Source of the DNA: an uncultured Clostridium sp.
Lineage (GTDB): Bacteria; Bacillota; Clostridia; Clostridiales; Clostridiaceae
Length of the DNA: 35,261 bases
NCBI GenBank assembly: GCA_934755305.1
Contig: CAKVLD010000029.1
Span: 1 to 35,261, forward strand
Direction of reading: 5' to 3'
Part shown: piece after piece, positions 6,336 through 14,528 of the stretch
How positions within the stretch are numbered: position 1 is the first letter of the stretch
Layout: each line of letters starts with the position of its first letter
Translations under genes and position numbers: made by a program
The notes under the pieces: model-generated
What the model was told of the DNA's origin: nothing
The model's input: only the letters and a program-made list of their open reading frames with translations
The model's database searches: none

Positions 6336-8606
6336 ATGGCAAAACAACCTATAAAGCTTAGATTAAAAGGTTTAGGTTGCGCTAATTGTGCAAATAAAAT
6401 TGAAGCTAAAACTAATGGATTAGATGAAGTAGAAGAAGCAGTAATTAATTTTTCAACAACAGTTCTTGATGTAACATTAAAAGATGATTCATCAAAGGAA
6501 GAAGTTATAAATAAAATAAAAAAAATAGTAAAAGATTTAGAACCAGATGTACAGGTAGAGGTAGTAAAAAAGAAGTCACCTGTTAAGATTAAAGAAATAA
6601 ATACATGTTGCAAAGACGATGAATATGGTAATTGTGGTTGTGGAGAAGATAATTGCCATAATACACATCATAATCATCACGAATTCCATAGTAATGAAGA
6701 ACATTGTCATTGTGGTCATGAACATTCACATGAGCATAGTCATGAAGATATAGAAGAAAAAAGCAGATTTATATTAAAAGATAAGATTAATTTAATATTA
6801 GGAAGTTTATTATATATAATTGCAATATTTATGGATAATGGACAGATATTTATCCCAATATTATTTGTAGCAAGTTATGTACTAATTGGTGGAGAAGTTG
6901 TGTATAAAGCTTTTAGAAATATATTAAAAGGGGATTTCTTTGATGAAAATTTTCTTATGACAGTAGCAACAGTTGGAGCTTTTGCTATAGGTGAATATCC
7001 AGAAGCAGTGGCAGTAATGTTATTCTATCAAATAGGCGAGTTATTTCAAGGGTATGCAGTATCAAAGTCAAGAAAATCAATATCATCATTAATGGATATA
7101 AGAGCTGACTATGCTAATTTGTTAATTAATGGTGTGGAGAAGAAAGTATCACCTGAAGATGTAGAAATAGATGATGTTATCTTAATAAAACCAGGCGAAA
7201 GAGTGCCTTTAGATGGTGTAATTATAGATGGTACATCTTCCTTAGATACATCTGCTTTAACAGGTGAATCTGTCCCTAGAACAGTTAATATAGATGATGA
7301 AATTCTTTCAGGTACTATAAATTTATCTGGAGTAATTAAGGTAAAAGTAACTAAGGAATTTGCAGAATCTACAGTAACTAGAATATTAGAATTAGTGCAA
7401 AATGCAGGAAGTAAAAAGGCTTCTACAGAAAAATTTATAACTAAGTTTGCAAGGTATTATACACCAATAGTAGTTGGTTTGGCTGTTTTATTAGCAGTAG
7501 TTCCACCTATTGTATTAGAAGGTGCAATGTTTTCAGATTGGCTTTACAGAGCTTTAATATTCTTAGTTGTTTCTTGTCCATGTGCCTTAGTTATTTCAGT
7601 ACCACTTGCCTTATTTGCAGGTATTGGAGGTGCTTCTAATAAAGGTGTATTAATTAAAGGTGGAAATTATTTAGAGGCATTAAAAGATGTAGATACAGTA
7701 GTTTTTGATAAGACTGGAACTCTAACTAAAGGTGTTTTTAAGGTTACAAAAATAAATGCTGTTAGTATAGAAGAAAAGGAACTTTTAAGAATAGCAGCTT
7801 TAGGTGAAAGTTTTTCAAATCATCCTATAGCAAAGTCTATATTAAAAGCTTTTGATGGTGATATAGATAAAGAGCTAGTATCTGATTATGAAGAAATATC
7901 AGGTAATGGTATAAAGGTAAATATAGAAGGAAAAACAGTATTATTAGGTAATGTTAAGCTTATGAATAAGTTTAATGTTGAATATGTGGAGGCTAAAGAA
8001 ATAGGAACTATTATTCATGTAGCTATGGATAATGAATATAAAGGATATATAGTTATTGCAGATGAAATAAAGGAGGATTCATTAAGAGCATTAGAACTTT
8101 TAAAAGAAGTTGGAATTAAGAGAACTGTAATGCTTACTGGAGATAATAGAAGTACAGCAGAAGGAGTAGCTAAAGAGCTAGGAATTACTACAGTATACTC
8201 AGAATTATTACCAGGTGATAAGGTAGAAAAGATCGAAGAAGTTTTAAATACTCAAGAAGAAAAGAAAAAAGTTATATTTGTTGGTGATGGAATTAATGAT
8301 GCACCAGTATTAGCTAGAGCTGATATAGGTGTAGCTATGGGTGGAATAGGATCTGATGCGGCTATAGAAGCAGCTGATGTTGTATTAATGAGAGATGAGC
8401 TAACAGCTTTAGGAGAAGGTATTAAGATAGCTAAGAATACAAATAGTATCTTATGGCAAAATATTATATTTTCGTTAGGAATAAAGATCGTAGTTTTAAT
8501 TTTAAGTGCTTTAGGGATAGCTAATATGTGGGAAGGCGTATTTGCAGATGTAGGAGTAACATTAATTGCAGTGCTTAATTCCATGAGGGCATTAAAAACA
8601 AAGTGA
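6336..8606 (+). CDS. cadA: Cd2+/Zn2+/Pb2+-exporting P1B-type ATPase
   Basis: 756 residues; pumps divalent soft metals out across the membrane using ATP. Order seen: an N-terminal heavy-metal domain with GCANC (Cys15, Cys18); a remarkable His/Cys/Glu-rich linker at about 92-142 with clusters such as HNTHHNHH and HCHCGHEHSHEHSH; paired membrane helices; the TGES actuator loop; the CPC motif at 414-416 in the metal-translocating helix; DKTGTLTKG with the phosphorylated Asp458; HP motif (SNHPIAKS); GDGINDAPVLARADIG hinge; final two helices. CPC with the histidine-rich tract fits the Zn/Cd/Pb (P1B-2) group. AGGAGGG ribosome site. Cotranscribed with the repressor; no clear terminator follows before the next promoter at 8663. 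Confidence 0.95.
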   Translation: MAKQPIKLRLKGLGCANCANKIEAKTNGLDEVEEAVINFSTTVLDVTLKDDSSKEEVINKIKKIVKDLEPDVQVEVVKKKSPVKIKEINTCCKDDEYGNCGCGEDNCHNTHHNHHEFHSNEEHCHCGHEHSHEHSHEDIEEKSRFILKDKINLILGSLLYIIAIFMDNGQIFIPILFVASYVLIGGEVVYKAFRNILKGDFFDENFLMTVATVGAFAIGEYPEAVAVMLFYQIGELFQGYAVSKSRKSISSLMDIRADYANLLINGVEKKVSPEDVEIDDVILIKPGERVPLDGVIIDGTSSLDTSALTGESVPRTVNIDDEILSGTINLSGVIKVKVTKEFAESTVTRILELVQNAGSKKASTEKFITKFARYYTPIVVGLAVLLAVVPPIVLEGAMFSDWLYRALIFLVVSCPCALVISVPLALFAGIGGASNKGVLIKGGNYLEALKDVDTVVFDKTGTLTKGVFKVTKINAVSIEEKELLRIAALGESFSNHPIAKSILKAFDGDIDKELVSDYEEISGNGIKVNIEGKTVLLGNVKLMNKFNVEYVEAKEIGTIIHVAMDNEYKGYIVIADEIKEDSLRALELLKEVGIKRTVMLTGDNRSTAEGVAKELGITTVYSELLPGDKVEKIEEVLNTQEEKKKVIFVGDGINDAPVLARADIGVAMGGIGSDAAIEAADVVLMRDELTALGEGIKIAKNTNSILWQNIIFSLGIKIVVLILSALGIANMWEGVFADVGVTLIAVLNSMRALKTK

Positions 8607-8662
8607 AAAATTCGACATGCCAATAGAAAAAATTTAAAAATATTAAAAAAGTATTAAAAATA

Positions 8663-8691
8663 TTGACTTATCTCTAGTATGAAAGTATAAT
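8663..8691 (+). promoter_or_regulatory. Promoter of the manganese riboswitch-mntP unit
   Basis: TTGACT (8663-8668), exact 17-base spacer, TATAAT (8686-8691). Transcription would start near 8698, right at the 5' end of the riboswitch. Confidence 0.8.
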
Positions 8692-8698
8692 GATGTAG

Positions 8699-8851
8699 TT
8701 AATTGTACTTTCAGGCATGAGGGAGTAGCAAGCAGAAGTTTTTCTGCCACAAAGTCTACATGTAGGTGATTTTTCATCTGACTTTGTATTCAAAAAGAGG
8801 CTTATGTATGGCGTATAGGGTTGCGCAGTACATATATAAGTCTCTTTTTTA
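8699..8851 (+). ncRNA. yybP-ykoY (Mn2+-sensing) riboswitch with terminator
   Basis: The leader carries the two conserved loops of the family: GAGGGAGTAGC at about 8719-8729 and GTCTACATG at about 8754-8762, joined by a GC-poor helix (GCAGAAG/CTTTTTCTGC region). A terminator-like hairpin follows: AAGAGGCTTATGTATG near 8795-8810 against CATATATAAGTCTCTT near 8831-8846 and a T-run. Known members bind Mn2+ (with Mg2+) and, in the metal-bound state, permit expression of manganese exporters by preventing terminator formation. The gene downstream is mntP, which is exactly such a target. Confidence 0.88.
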
Positions 8852-8971
8852 TGTAAAAAAATATATTAAAAATATAAATGATATAATATCTTTAAAAAAA
8901 ATTTTTTTGTGATTTTTTTATTTGTTTTTACAAACACTAAAGACAAAAAGAAATTTGTAAGGAGAATGTAA

Positions 8972-9535
8972 ATGGGAATTATATCAATATTATTAATTGC
9001 TATAGGGCTTGCTATGGATGCCACAGCTGTATCATTAACTATTGGAATTAATTCGAATGAAAATAATAAATTAAGTATGGCATTAAAATCTGGATTGACC
9101 TTTGGATTATTTCAAGGATTGATGCCTTTGATAGGATGGTTATTGGGAATAAAATTTACTAGTTACATAGAAAAGATTGATCATTGGATAGCCTTTGGTT
9201 TACTTGTATTTATAGGTGGCAAGATGTTTGTAGAAGGCATTAGAAATGATCAGGATGAAGAAGAAAGTAAAGATTACTCTGCAAAAAGATTTGTGCTATT
9301 AGCTATAGCAACAAGTATAGATGCTTTAGCAATAGGTGTTAGTTTTGCTTTTTTAAATGTGAATATACTTTCAGCTGTTTCGATAATTGGAATAACTACT
9401 TTTATTTTTAGTATTATAGCTGTATATTTAGGGCAAATATTAGGAAGTATATTTAAATCTAAAGCAGAAATTTTAGGTGGAGTGATTTTGATATTCATGG
9501 GAAGTAAAATTTTAGTTGATCATTTATTTTTATAG
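8972..9535 (+). CDS. mntP: Manganese efflux pump MntP
   Basis: 187 residues, six hydrophobic segments, in two repeats of three. Each half has the family's acidic membrane motif: GLAMDATAVSL (about 12-22) and ATSIDALAIGVSF (about 111-123). The Asp residues in these are needed for Mn2+ export in characterised members. A charged cytoplasmic loop (RNDQDEEESKDYSAKR) separates the halves. Length is normal for the family. AAGGAG ribosome site. Expression is controlled by the Mn2+ riboswitch in its leader, so the cell vents manganese only when it is in excess. Confidence 0.93.
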   Translation: MGIISILLIAIGLAMDATAVSLTIGINSNENNKLSMALKSGLTFGLFQGLMPLIGWLLGIKFTSYIEKIDHWIAFGLLVFIGGKMFVEGIRNDQDEEESKDYSAKRFVLLAIATSIDALAIGVSFAFLNVNILSAVSIIGITTFIFSIIAVYLGQILGSIFKSKAEILGGVILIFMGSKILVDHLFL

Positions 9536-9681
9536 CAATTCATTTATTGTCTAAGTATTACTAAAAATACAAATAAAATTATAATAATTATGTGTAAAAT
9601 TTACAAATAATTATGTTAAAAGTAATAGATAAAATGTTAACTTTTATGGTAATATAGAGTAGGTGGATATTTAATGTTAAG

Positions 9682-9707
9682 AAAGTTATATTAATTATAA
9701 CTTTTTA
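9682..9707 (+). terminator. Hairpin between mntP and rex
   Basis: AAAGTTATA (9682-9690), five-base loop, TATAACTTT (9696-9704) then TTAG. AT-only stem, short T-run: a weak terminator for mntP or a leader hairpin of rex. Confidence 0.4.
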
Positions 9708-9775
9708 GTTAAAAAAATATATATATTACTACAACTATGTTTGTTAAAAAATAGATTATAAAGAGGAGAAACAGT

Positions 9776-10420
9776 ATGGAAAAGAAGAAAAATATTTCTA
9801 TGGCTGTAATAAAAAGATTACCTAAGTATCACAGATACCTTAAAGAATTAATGGCAAATGATGTAGATAGAATTTCATCAAAGGAATTAGGTGAAAAAAT
9901 AGGTTTTACAGCATCACAAATACGTCAAGATTTAAACTGTTTTGGTGATTTCGGTCAACAAGGATACGGATATAATGTTAAAGACTTATTCAATCAAATA
10001 AGGGAAATCTTGGGGTTAAATAAAGAGTATAAAACTGTTCTCATAGGTGCAGGGAATATCGGACAGGCTATAGCTAATTATACTAGTTTTGATAAATTAG
10101 GGTTTGAATTTACTGGTATATTTGATGCAAACCCTAAGTTAGTAGGAATGAAAATTAGAGATATAGAAATTAAAGAAATAGACACATTAGAAGAACACTT
10201 GGAAAAAAATTCAATAGATATAGGAATAATATGTGTACCTAAACTTAAAGCTCAAGGTGTATGTGATGTATTAGTAGCTGGTGGGGTAAAAGGTATATGG
10301 AATTTTGCTCCTATAGACTTAAATGTACCAGAAGATGTTACTGTTGAGAATGTTCATTTAAGTGAAAGTATATTAACTCTAATATATTTATTACACAGTA
10401 AAGAAGAAATAGAAGAATAA
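9776..10420 (+). CDS. rex: Redox-sensing transcriptional repressor Rex
   Basis: 214 residues. Residues 1-75 are the winged-helix DNA-binding domain (ISMAVIKRLPKYHRYLKEL, then ISSKELGEKIGFTASQIRQDLNCFG, the conserved Rex recognition region, and FGQQGYGYNV). Residues 80-200 are a Rossmann domain with VLIGAGNIGQAI, which binds NADH or NAD+. The C-terminal helix (SILTLIYLLHS) is for domain-swapped dimerisation. Rex binds DNA when NAD+ is high and lets go when NADH builds up. It lies directly before the butyryl-CoA operon, which has two matching operators, and a third candidate precedes the alcohol dehydrogenase gene. Confidence 0.96.
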   Translation: MEKKKNISMAVIKRLPKYHRYLKELMANDVDRISSKELGEKIGFTASQIRQDLNCFGDFGQQGYGYNVKDLFNQIREILGLNKEYKTVLIGAGNIGQAIANYTSFDKLGFEFTGIFDANPKLVGMKIRDIEIKEIDTLEEHLEKNSIDIGIICVPKLKAQGVCDVLVAGGVKGIWNFAPIDLNVPEDVTVENVHLSESILTLIYLLHSKEEIEE

Positions 10421-10466
10421 TACATGTAAAAGATTATTATAATTAACATAAAATCTCAAAAAAATA

Positions 10467-10495
10467 TTGAAAAAAAATTAACAAAGTAATATAAT
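10467..10495 (+). promoter_or_regulatory. Promoter P1 of the crt operon with Rex operator
   Basis: TTGAAA (10467-10472), 17-base spacer, TATAAT (10490-10495). Bases 10467-10484 read TTGAAAA-AAAA-TTAACAA, a near match to the Rex consensus TTGTTAA-N4-TTAACAA, and begin exactly at the -35 box. The start site would fall inside the 5' arm of the hairpin at 10497-10530. Confidence 0.6.
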
Positions 10496-10496
10496 G

Positions 10497-10530
10497 ATAA
10501 TTGAAGTTGTGAAACTTCAATTATTTTTTT
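10497..10530 (+). terminator. Terminator of rex
   Basis: Perfect 12-bp stem ATAATTGAAGTT (10497-10508) / AACTTCAATTAT (10513-10524), GTGA tetraloop (GNRA type), then a T-run. It is placed between the two candidate promoters of the crt operon. Confidence 0.85.
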
Positions 10531-10537
10531 GTTAAGA

Positions 10538-10566
10538 TTGTGATATTATTAACAAAAAGGTATAAA
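10538..10566 (+). promoter_or_regulatory. Promoter P2 of the crt operon with Rex operator
   Basis: TTGTGA (10538-10543), 17-base spacer, TATAAA (10561-10566). Bases 10538-10555, TTGTGATATTATTAACAA, fit the 7-4-7 Rex operator (TTGTTAA-N4-TTAACAA) with two mismatches, again starting at the -35 box. A further half-site TTGTTAA lies at 10529-10535. Confidence 0.7.
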
Positions 10567-10665
10567 GAATAATTAAGTAATATATTTTTTTCTTTTTATA
10601 TGGATAAAAATTATATATTTGTAATTAATTATAATTACATACAAGGGAAGATGGAGGGAAAAAGC

Positions 10666-11448
10666 GTGGAACTTAAAAATGTAATTTTAGAAAAAGAAGA
10701 TCATTTAGCCATTGTTACAATTAATAGACCAAAGGCGTTAAACGCTCTAAATTCAGACACTTTAAAGGACCTTGACACAGTAATTAATGATTTAGAAAAA
10801 GATGATAACATTTATGCAGTTATTTTAACAGGTGCAGGAGAAAAATCTTTTGTAGCTGGTGCTGATATTGCAGAAATGAAAGACTTAAATGAAGATGAAG
10901 GAAAGAGCTTTGGTACTTTGGGAAATGATATTTTCTTAAGATTAGAGAACTTAGACAAGCCAGTAATAGCAGCTATACCAGGATTTGCTCTTGGTGGTGG
11001 TTGTGAGCTTTCAATGGCATGTGATATAAGAATAGCTTCTGAGAAAGCTAAATTTGCTCAACCAGAAGCAGGTCTTGGAATTACACCAGGATTTGGAGGA
11101 ACTCAAAGACTTGCAAGAATAGTTGGTACAGGTAAAGCAAAAGAGCTTATATATACTTGTGACATGATAAAAGCAGATGAAGCTTTAAGAATAGGTCTTG
11201 TAAATAAGGTAGTACCACCAGAAGAACTTATGAATGAAGCGAAGAAAATGGCAAATAAGATAATGGCCAATGCTCCAATAGCAGTTAAGCTATGCAAGGA
11301 TGCAATTAATAGAGGAATACAAGTAGATATAAATAGTGCAGTAAAAATTGAGGAAGAAGACTTTGGAAAATGCTTTAGTACAGCAGATCAAACAGAAGGT
11401 ATGTCTGCATTTTTAGAAAGAAGAGAAAAGAACTTCCAAAATAAATAA
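10666..11448 (+). CDS. crt: 3-hydroxybutyryl-CoA dehydratase (crotonase)
   Basis: 260 residues; converts (S)-3-hydroxybutyryl-CoA to crotonyl-CoA in butyrate synthesis. Crotonase fold: VTINRPKALNALN, oxyanion-hole regions AGADIAEM and GFALGGGCELSMACDIRIAS, both catalytic glutamates (GGGCELSMA and QPEAGLGI), and the C-terminal trimerisation helices. The start is GTG at 10666, with GGAGGG directly upstream; it gives the usual clostridial Crt length and N-terminus (ELKNVILEKE). A longer frame from ATG 10600 adds an AT-rich, Asn/Tyr-rich extension and is disfavoured. First gene of an operon with bcd, etfB, etfA and hbd; the gap to bcd is 28 bases. Confidence 0.96.
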   Translation: MELKNVILEKEDHLAIVTINRPKALNALNSDTLKDLDTVINDLEKDDNIYAVILTGAGEKSFVAGADIAEMKDLNEDEGKSFGTLGNDIFLRLENLDKPVIAAIPGFALGGGCELSMACDIRIASEKAKFAQPEAGLGITPGFGGTQRLARIVGTGKAKELIYTCDMIKADEALRIGLVNKVVPPEELMNEAKKMANKIMANAPIAVKLCKDAINRGIQVDINSAVKIEEEDFGKCFSTADQTEGMSAFLERREKNFQNK

Positions 11449-11476
11449 TTATAGATTTTTAAGGAGGGTAATTTAA

Positions 11477-12616
11477 ATGAATTTCCAATTAACTAGAGAA
11501 CAAGAATTAGTACAACAAATGGTTAGAGATTTTGCAGTAAATGAAGTAAAACCAATTGCTGCAGAAATAGACGAAACAGAAAGATTTCCAATGGAAAATG
11601 TAAAGAAAATGGCTAAGCTTGGAATGATGGGTATACCATTTTCTAAGGAATATGGTGGAGCTGATGGAGATGTTTTATCATACATTTTAGCTGTTGAAGA
11701 ATTATCAAAGGTATGTGCTACAACAGGAGTTATTCTTTCAGCACACACTTCATTATGTGCATCAGTAATTAATGAAAATGGTACTAAGGAGCAAAAGGAT
11801 AAATACTTAGAAGATCTTTGTACTGGTAGAAAGATAGGTGCTTTTGGTTTAACAGAACCAGGTGCAGGTACTGATGCAGCAGGTCAACAAACAACTGCAA
11901 CATTAGAAGGAGATCATTATGTATTAAATGGTTCTAAGATATTTATAACAAATGGTGGAGTTGCAGAAACATTTATTATATTTGCAATGACTGATAAGAG
12001 CAAAGGAACTAAAGGAATTTCTGCATTTATAGTAGAAAAATCATTCCCAGGATTCTCAGTAGGAAGTCTTGAAAATAAGATGGGTATTAGAGCATCATCT
12101 ACTACAGAACTTATTATGGAAAATTGTATAGTACCTAAAGAAAATTTAATAGGAAAAGAAGGTACAGGATTTAAGATAGCAATGAAGACTCTTGATGGAG
12201 GAAGAATTGGTATAGCTGCTCAAGCATTAGGTATTGCAGAAGGTGCTTATGAAGAAGCAGTTGCATATATGAAAGAAAGAAAACAATTTGGTAGACCAAT
12301 AGCTGCATTCCAAGGTTTACAATGGTATATTGCAGAAATGGACGTTAAGATAGAAGCAGCTAGACATTTAGTTTATAAGGCTGCATGCAAAAAACAAGCA
12401 GGACAACCTTATACAGTAGATGCTGCAAGAGCTAAGCTATTTGCTGCTGAAACTGCAATGGAAGTTACAACTAAGGCAGTACAAATTCTTGGTGGATACG
12501 GATATACAAAGGAATATCCTTTAGAAAGAATGATGAGAGATGCTAAGATAACTGAAATATATGAAGGAACTTCAGAAGTTCAAAAGATGGTTATCTCTTC
12601 AAGCGCTTTAAGATAG
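11477..12616 (+). CDS. bcd: Butyryl-CoA dehydrogenase
   Basis: 379 residues, FAD enzyme of the acyl-CoA dehydrogenase family. Reduces crotonyl-CoA to butyryl-CoA; in clostridia it works in complex with EtfAB, which bifurcates NADH electrons between crotonyl-CoA and ferredoxin. Seen: GAFGLTEPGAGTDAAG (FAD/substrate loop), KIFITNGG, RKQFGRPIAAFQGLQW, ILGGYGYTKEYPLERMMRDAKI, and the catalytic base Glu363 in IYEGTSEVQ, all standard. Full length. AAGGAGGG ribosome site; 14-base gap to etfB. Confidence 0.97.
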   Translation: MNFQLTREQELVQQMVRDFAVNEVKPIAAEIDETERFPMENVKKMAKLGMMGIPFSKEYGGADGDVLSYILAVEELSKVCATTGVILSAHTSLCASVINENGTKEQKDKYLEDLCTGRKIGAFGLTEPGAGTDAAGQQTTATLEGDHYVLNGSKIFITNGGVAETFIIFAMTDKSKGTKGISAFIVEKSFPGFSVGSLENKMGIRASSTTELIMENCIVPKENLIGKEGTGFKIAMKTLDGGRIGIAAQALGIAEGAYEEAVAYMKERKQFGRPIAAFQGLQWYIAEMDVKIEAARHLVYKAACKKQAGQPYTVDAARAKLFAAETAMEVTTKAVQILGGYGYTKEYPLERMMRDAKITEIYEGTSEVQKMVISSSALR

Positions 12617-12630
12617 GAGGATTTTAAATA

Positions 12631-13410
12631 ATGAATATAGTAGTTTGTGTAAAACAAGTTCCAGATACAACAGCTGTAAAAATTGACCCAGTTAAGGGTA
12701 CTTTAATAAGAGATGGTGTTCCATCAATTATAAATCCAGAAGATAAGCATGCATTAGAAGCAGCTTTACAATTAAAAGAACAAGTTGGTGGAAAGGTAAC
12801 AGTTTTAAGTATGGGTCTTCCAATGGCTAAAGCAGCTCTTAGAGAAGCTTTATGTATGGGTGCAGATGAAGCAGTACTTTTAACTGATAGAGCACTTGGA
12901 GGAGCAGATACATTAGCAACTTCAAAAGCTCTTGCAGGAGCAATTAAGAAATTAGATTATGATATAGTTTTTGCTGGTAGACAAGCTATAGATGGTGATA
13001 CTGCTCAAGTTGGTCCAGAAATAGCAGAACATTTAAATATACCACAAGTAACTTATGTTCAAGATGTAAAACTTGAAGGAGATAAGTTACTTGTAAATAG
13101 AGCTTTAGAAGATGGACATCAAATAGTAGAAGTTAAGACTCCATGTCTATTAACTGCAATAGAAGAATTAAATGCACCTAGATACATGAATGTAGGAAGA
13201 ATTTTTGCTACTAGTGATGATGAAATTAAGGTATTTACTGCAGATGACATTGATGTAGATAAGGCTGAATTAGGACTTAAGGGTTCACCTACAAAGGTTA
13301 AGAAATCAATGACTAAGGAAGTTAAAGGCGCAGGGGAATTAGTTAAAGAACCAGCTAAAGAAGCAGCAACTTATGTTTTATCAAAATTAAAAGAAAAACA
13401 CTACATCTAA
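12631..13410 (+). CDS. etfB: Electron transfer flavoprotein subunit beta
   Basis: 259 residues. Typical EtfB N-terminus (NIVVCVKQVPDTTAVKID) and the Etf nucleotide fold with GADTLATSKALAGA and GRQAIDGDTAQVGPEIAEHL. Bifurcating clostridial EtfB binds a FAD (beta-FAD) that takes the hydride from NADH and is the bifurcation site; the operon context with bcd makes this the probable role here. Ribosome site AGGAGG upstream; 22-base gap to etfA. Confidence 0.96.
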   Translation: MNIVVCVKQVPDTTAVKIDPVKGTLIRDGVPSIINPEDKHALEAALQLKEQVGGKVTVLSMGLPMAKAALREALCMGADEAVLLTDRALGGADTLATSKALAGAIKKLDYDIVFAGRQAIDGDTAQVGPEIAEHLNIPQVTYVQDVKLEGDKLLVNRALEDGHQIVEVKTPCLLTAIEELNAPRYMNVGRIFATSDDEIKVFTADDIDVDKAELGLKGSPTKVKKSMTKEVKGAGELVKEPAKEAATYVLSKLKEKHYI

Positions 13411-13432
13411 GATAATAGGAGGGTAATTTATT

Positions 13433-14434
13433 ATGAATATAGCAGATTACAAAGGCGTTTGGGTCTTTGCTGAACAAAGAGAAGGCGAATTACAAAAAGT
13501 ATCTTTAGAACTACTTGGAGAAGGTAGAAAGATTGCGGATAAATTAGGAGTAAAATTAACTGCTTTATTACTAGGAAGTAATGTAGAAGCTTTAAGTGAG
13601 ACATTAGCTAAACATGGTGCAGATGAAGTTTTAGTAGCTGATGATGAAAAGTTAGCTCAATATACTACAGATGCATATACAAAAGTTATTTGTGACTTGG
13701 CTAATGAAAGAAAACCAGGAATATTATTCATAGGAGCAACATTTATAGGAAGAGATTTAGGACCTAGAGTTGCTGCTAGATTAGAAACAGGATTAACAGC
13801 TGACTGTACATCTTTAGATGTTGAAGTAGAAGAAGGTGCTCTTTTAGCTACAAGACCAGCTTTTGGTGGTAATTTAATGGCAACAATAGCTTGTCCTGAA
13901 CATAGACCACAAATGGCTACAGTAAGACCAGGGGTATTTGCAAAGGTAGAAGCAGATCCTTCTAAGTGTAAAGTAGAAAAAGTTGAAGTTAAATTAACTG
14001 ATGCAGATGTTAGAACTAAAGTATTAGAAACAATTAAGAGCAAAAAGAATGTTGTAGACATCTCAGAAGCTAAGGTTATCGTAGCTGGTGGTAGAGGTGT
14101 TGGTTCTAAAGAAAACTTTGCTTTATTACAAGAATTAGCAGATGTTTTAGGTGGAGCAGTAGCAGGTTCAAGAGCAGCAGTAGAAAAAGGATGGCTTGAT
14201 GGTGCATACCAAGTTGGACAAACTGGTAAGACTGTAAAACCTTCAATCTATATAGCTTGTGGTATTTCAGGAGCTATCCAACACGTTGCGGGTATGCAAG
14301 ATTCAGATGTGATTATAGCTATAAATAAAGATGAAACAGCTCCAATTATGAAAGTTGCAGATTACGGTATAGTGGGAGATGTTAATAAGGTTTTACCTGA
14401 ACTTATAGCTCAAGCAAAGGAAATTGTGAAATAG
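13433..14434 (+). CDS. etfA: Electron transfer flavoprotein subunit alpha
   Basis: 333 residues. The N-terminal Etf domain (NIADYKGVWVFAEQREGELQ) is followed by the conserved C-terminal FAD domain: VIVAGGRGVGSKENFALL, GAVAGSRAAVEKGWL, QVGQTGKTVKPSIYIACGISGAIQH, AINKDETAPIMKVADYGIVGD. The alpha-FAD in this domain carries the high-potential electron to Bcd. No fused ferredoxin domain (some clostridial EtfA have one), so ferredoxin is a separate partner. Gap to hbd is 94 bases without a visible terminator. Confidence 0.96.
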   Translation: MNIADYKGVWVFAEQREGELQKVSLELLGEGRKIADKLGVKLTALLLGSNVEALSETLAKHGADEVLVADDEKLAQYTTDAYTKVICDLANERKPGILFIGATFIGRDLGPRVAARLETGLTADCTSLDVEVEEGALLATRPAFGGNLMATIACPEHRPQMATVRPGVFAKVEADPSKCKVEKVEVKLTDADVRTKVLETIKSKKNVVDISEAKVIVAGGRGVGSKENFALLQELADVLGGAVAGSRAAVEKGWLDGAYQVGQTGKTVKPSIYIACGISGAIQHVAGMQDSDVIIAINKDETAPIMKVADYGIVGDVNKVLPELIAQAKEIVK

Positions 14435-14528
14435 TAAAAATATTGGCTTGGGATTTAACATATAAAAAATATTTGATGTAAAAGAATATTAGCATATTAA
14501 TAATATATATTTTTAGGGGGTTTTAGAA

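Noticed and set aside
9674..9694. Six-codon peptide MLRKLY with AGGTGG upstream, overlapping the hairpin at 9682
   Set aside because: It resembles an attenuator leader peptide, but six codons and a weak AT-only hairpin are not enough to claim it.
9728..9746. Rex autoregulatory site ahead of rex (TTGTTAA half-site)
   Set aside because: Only the left half matches the consensus; the right half agrees at about three of seven positions.
10600..10665. 22-residue N-terminal extension of Crt
   Set aside because: The extension lies before the GGAGGG ribosome site and does not resemble Crt; GTG 10666 gives the normal start.
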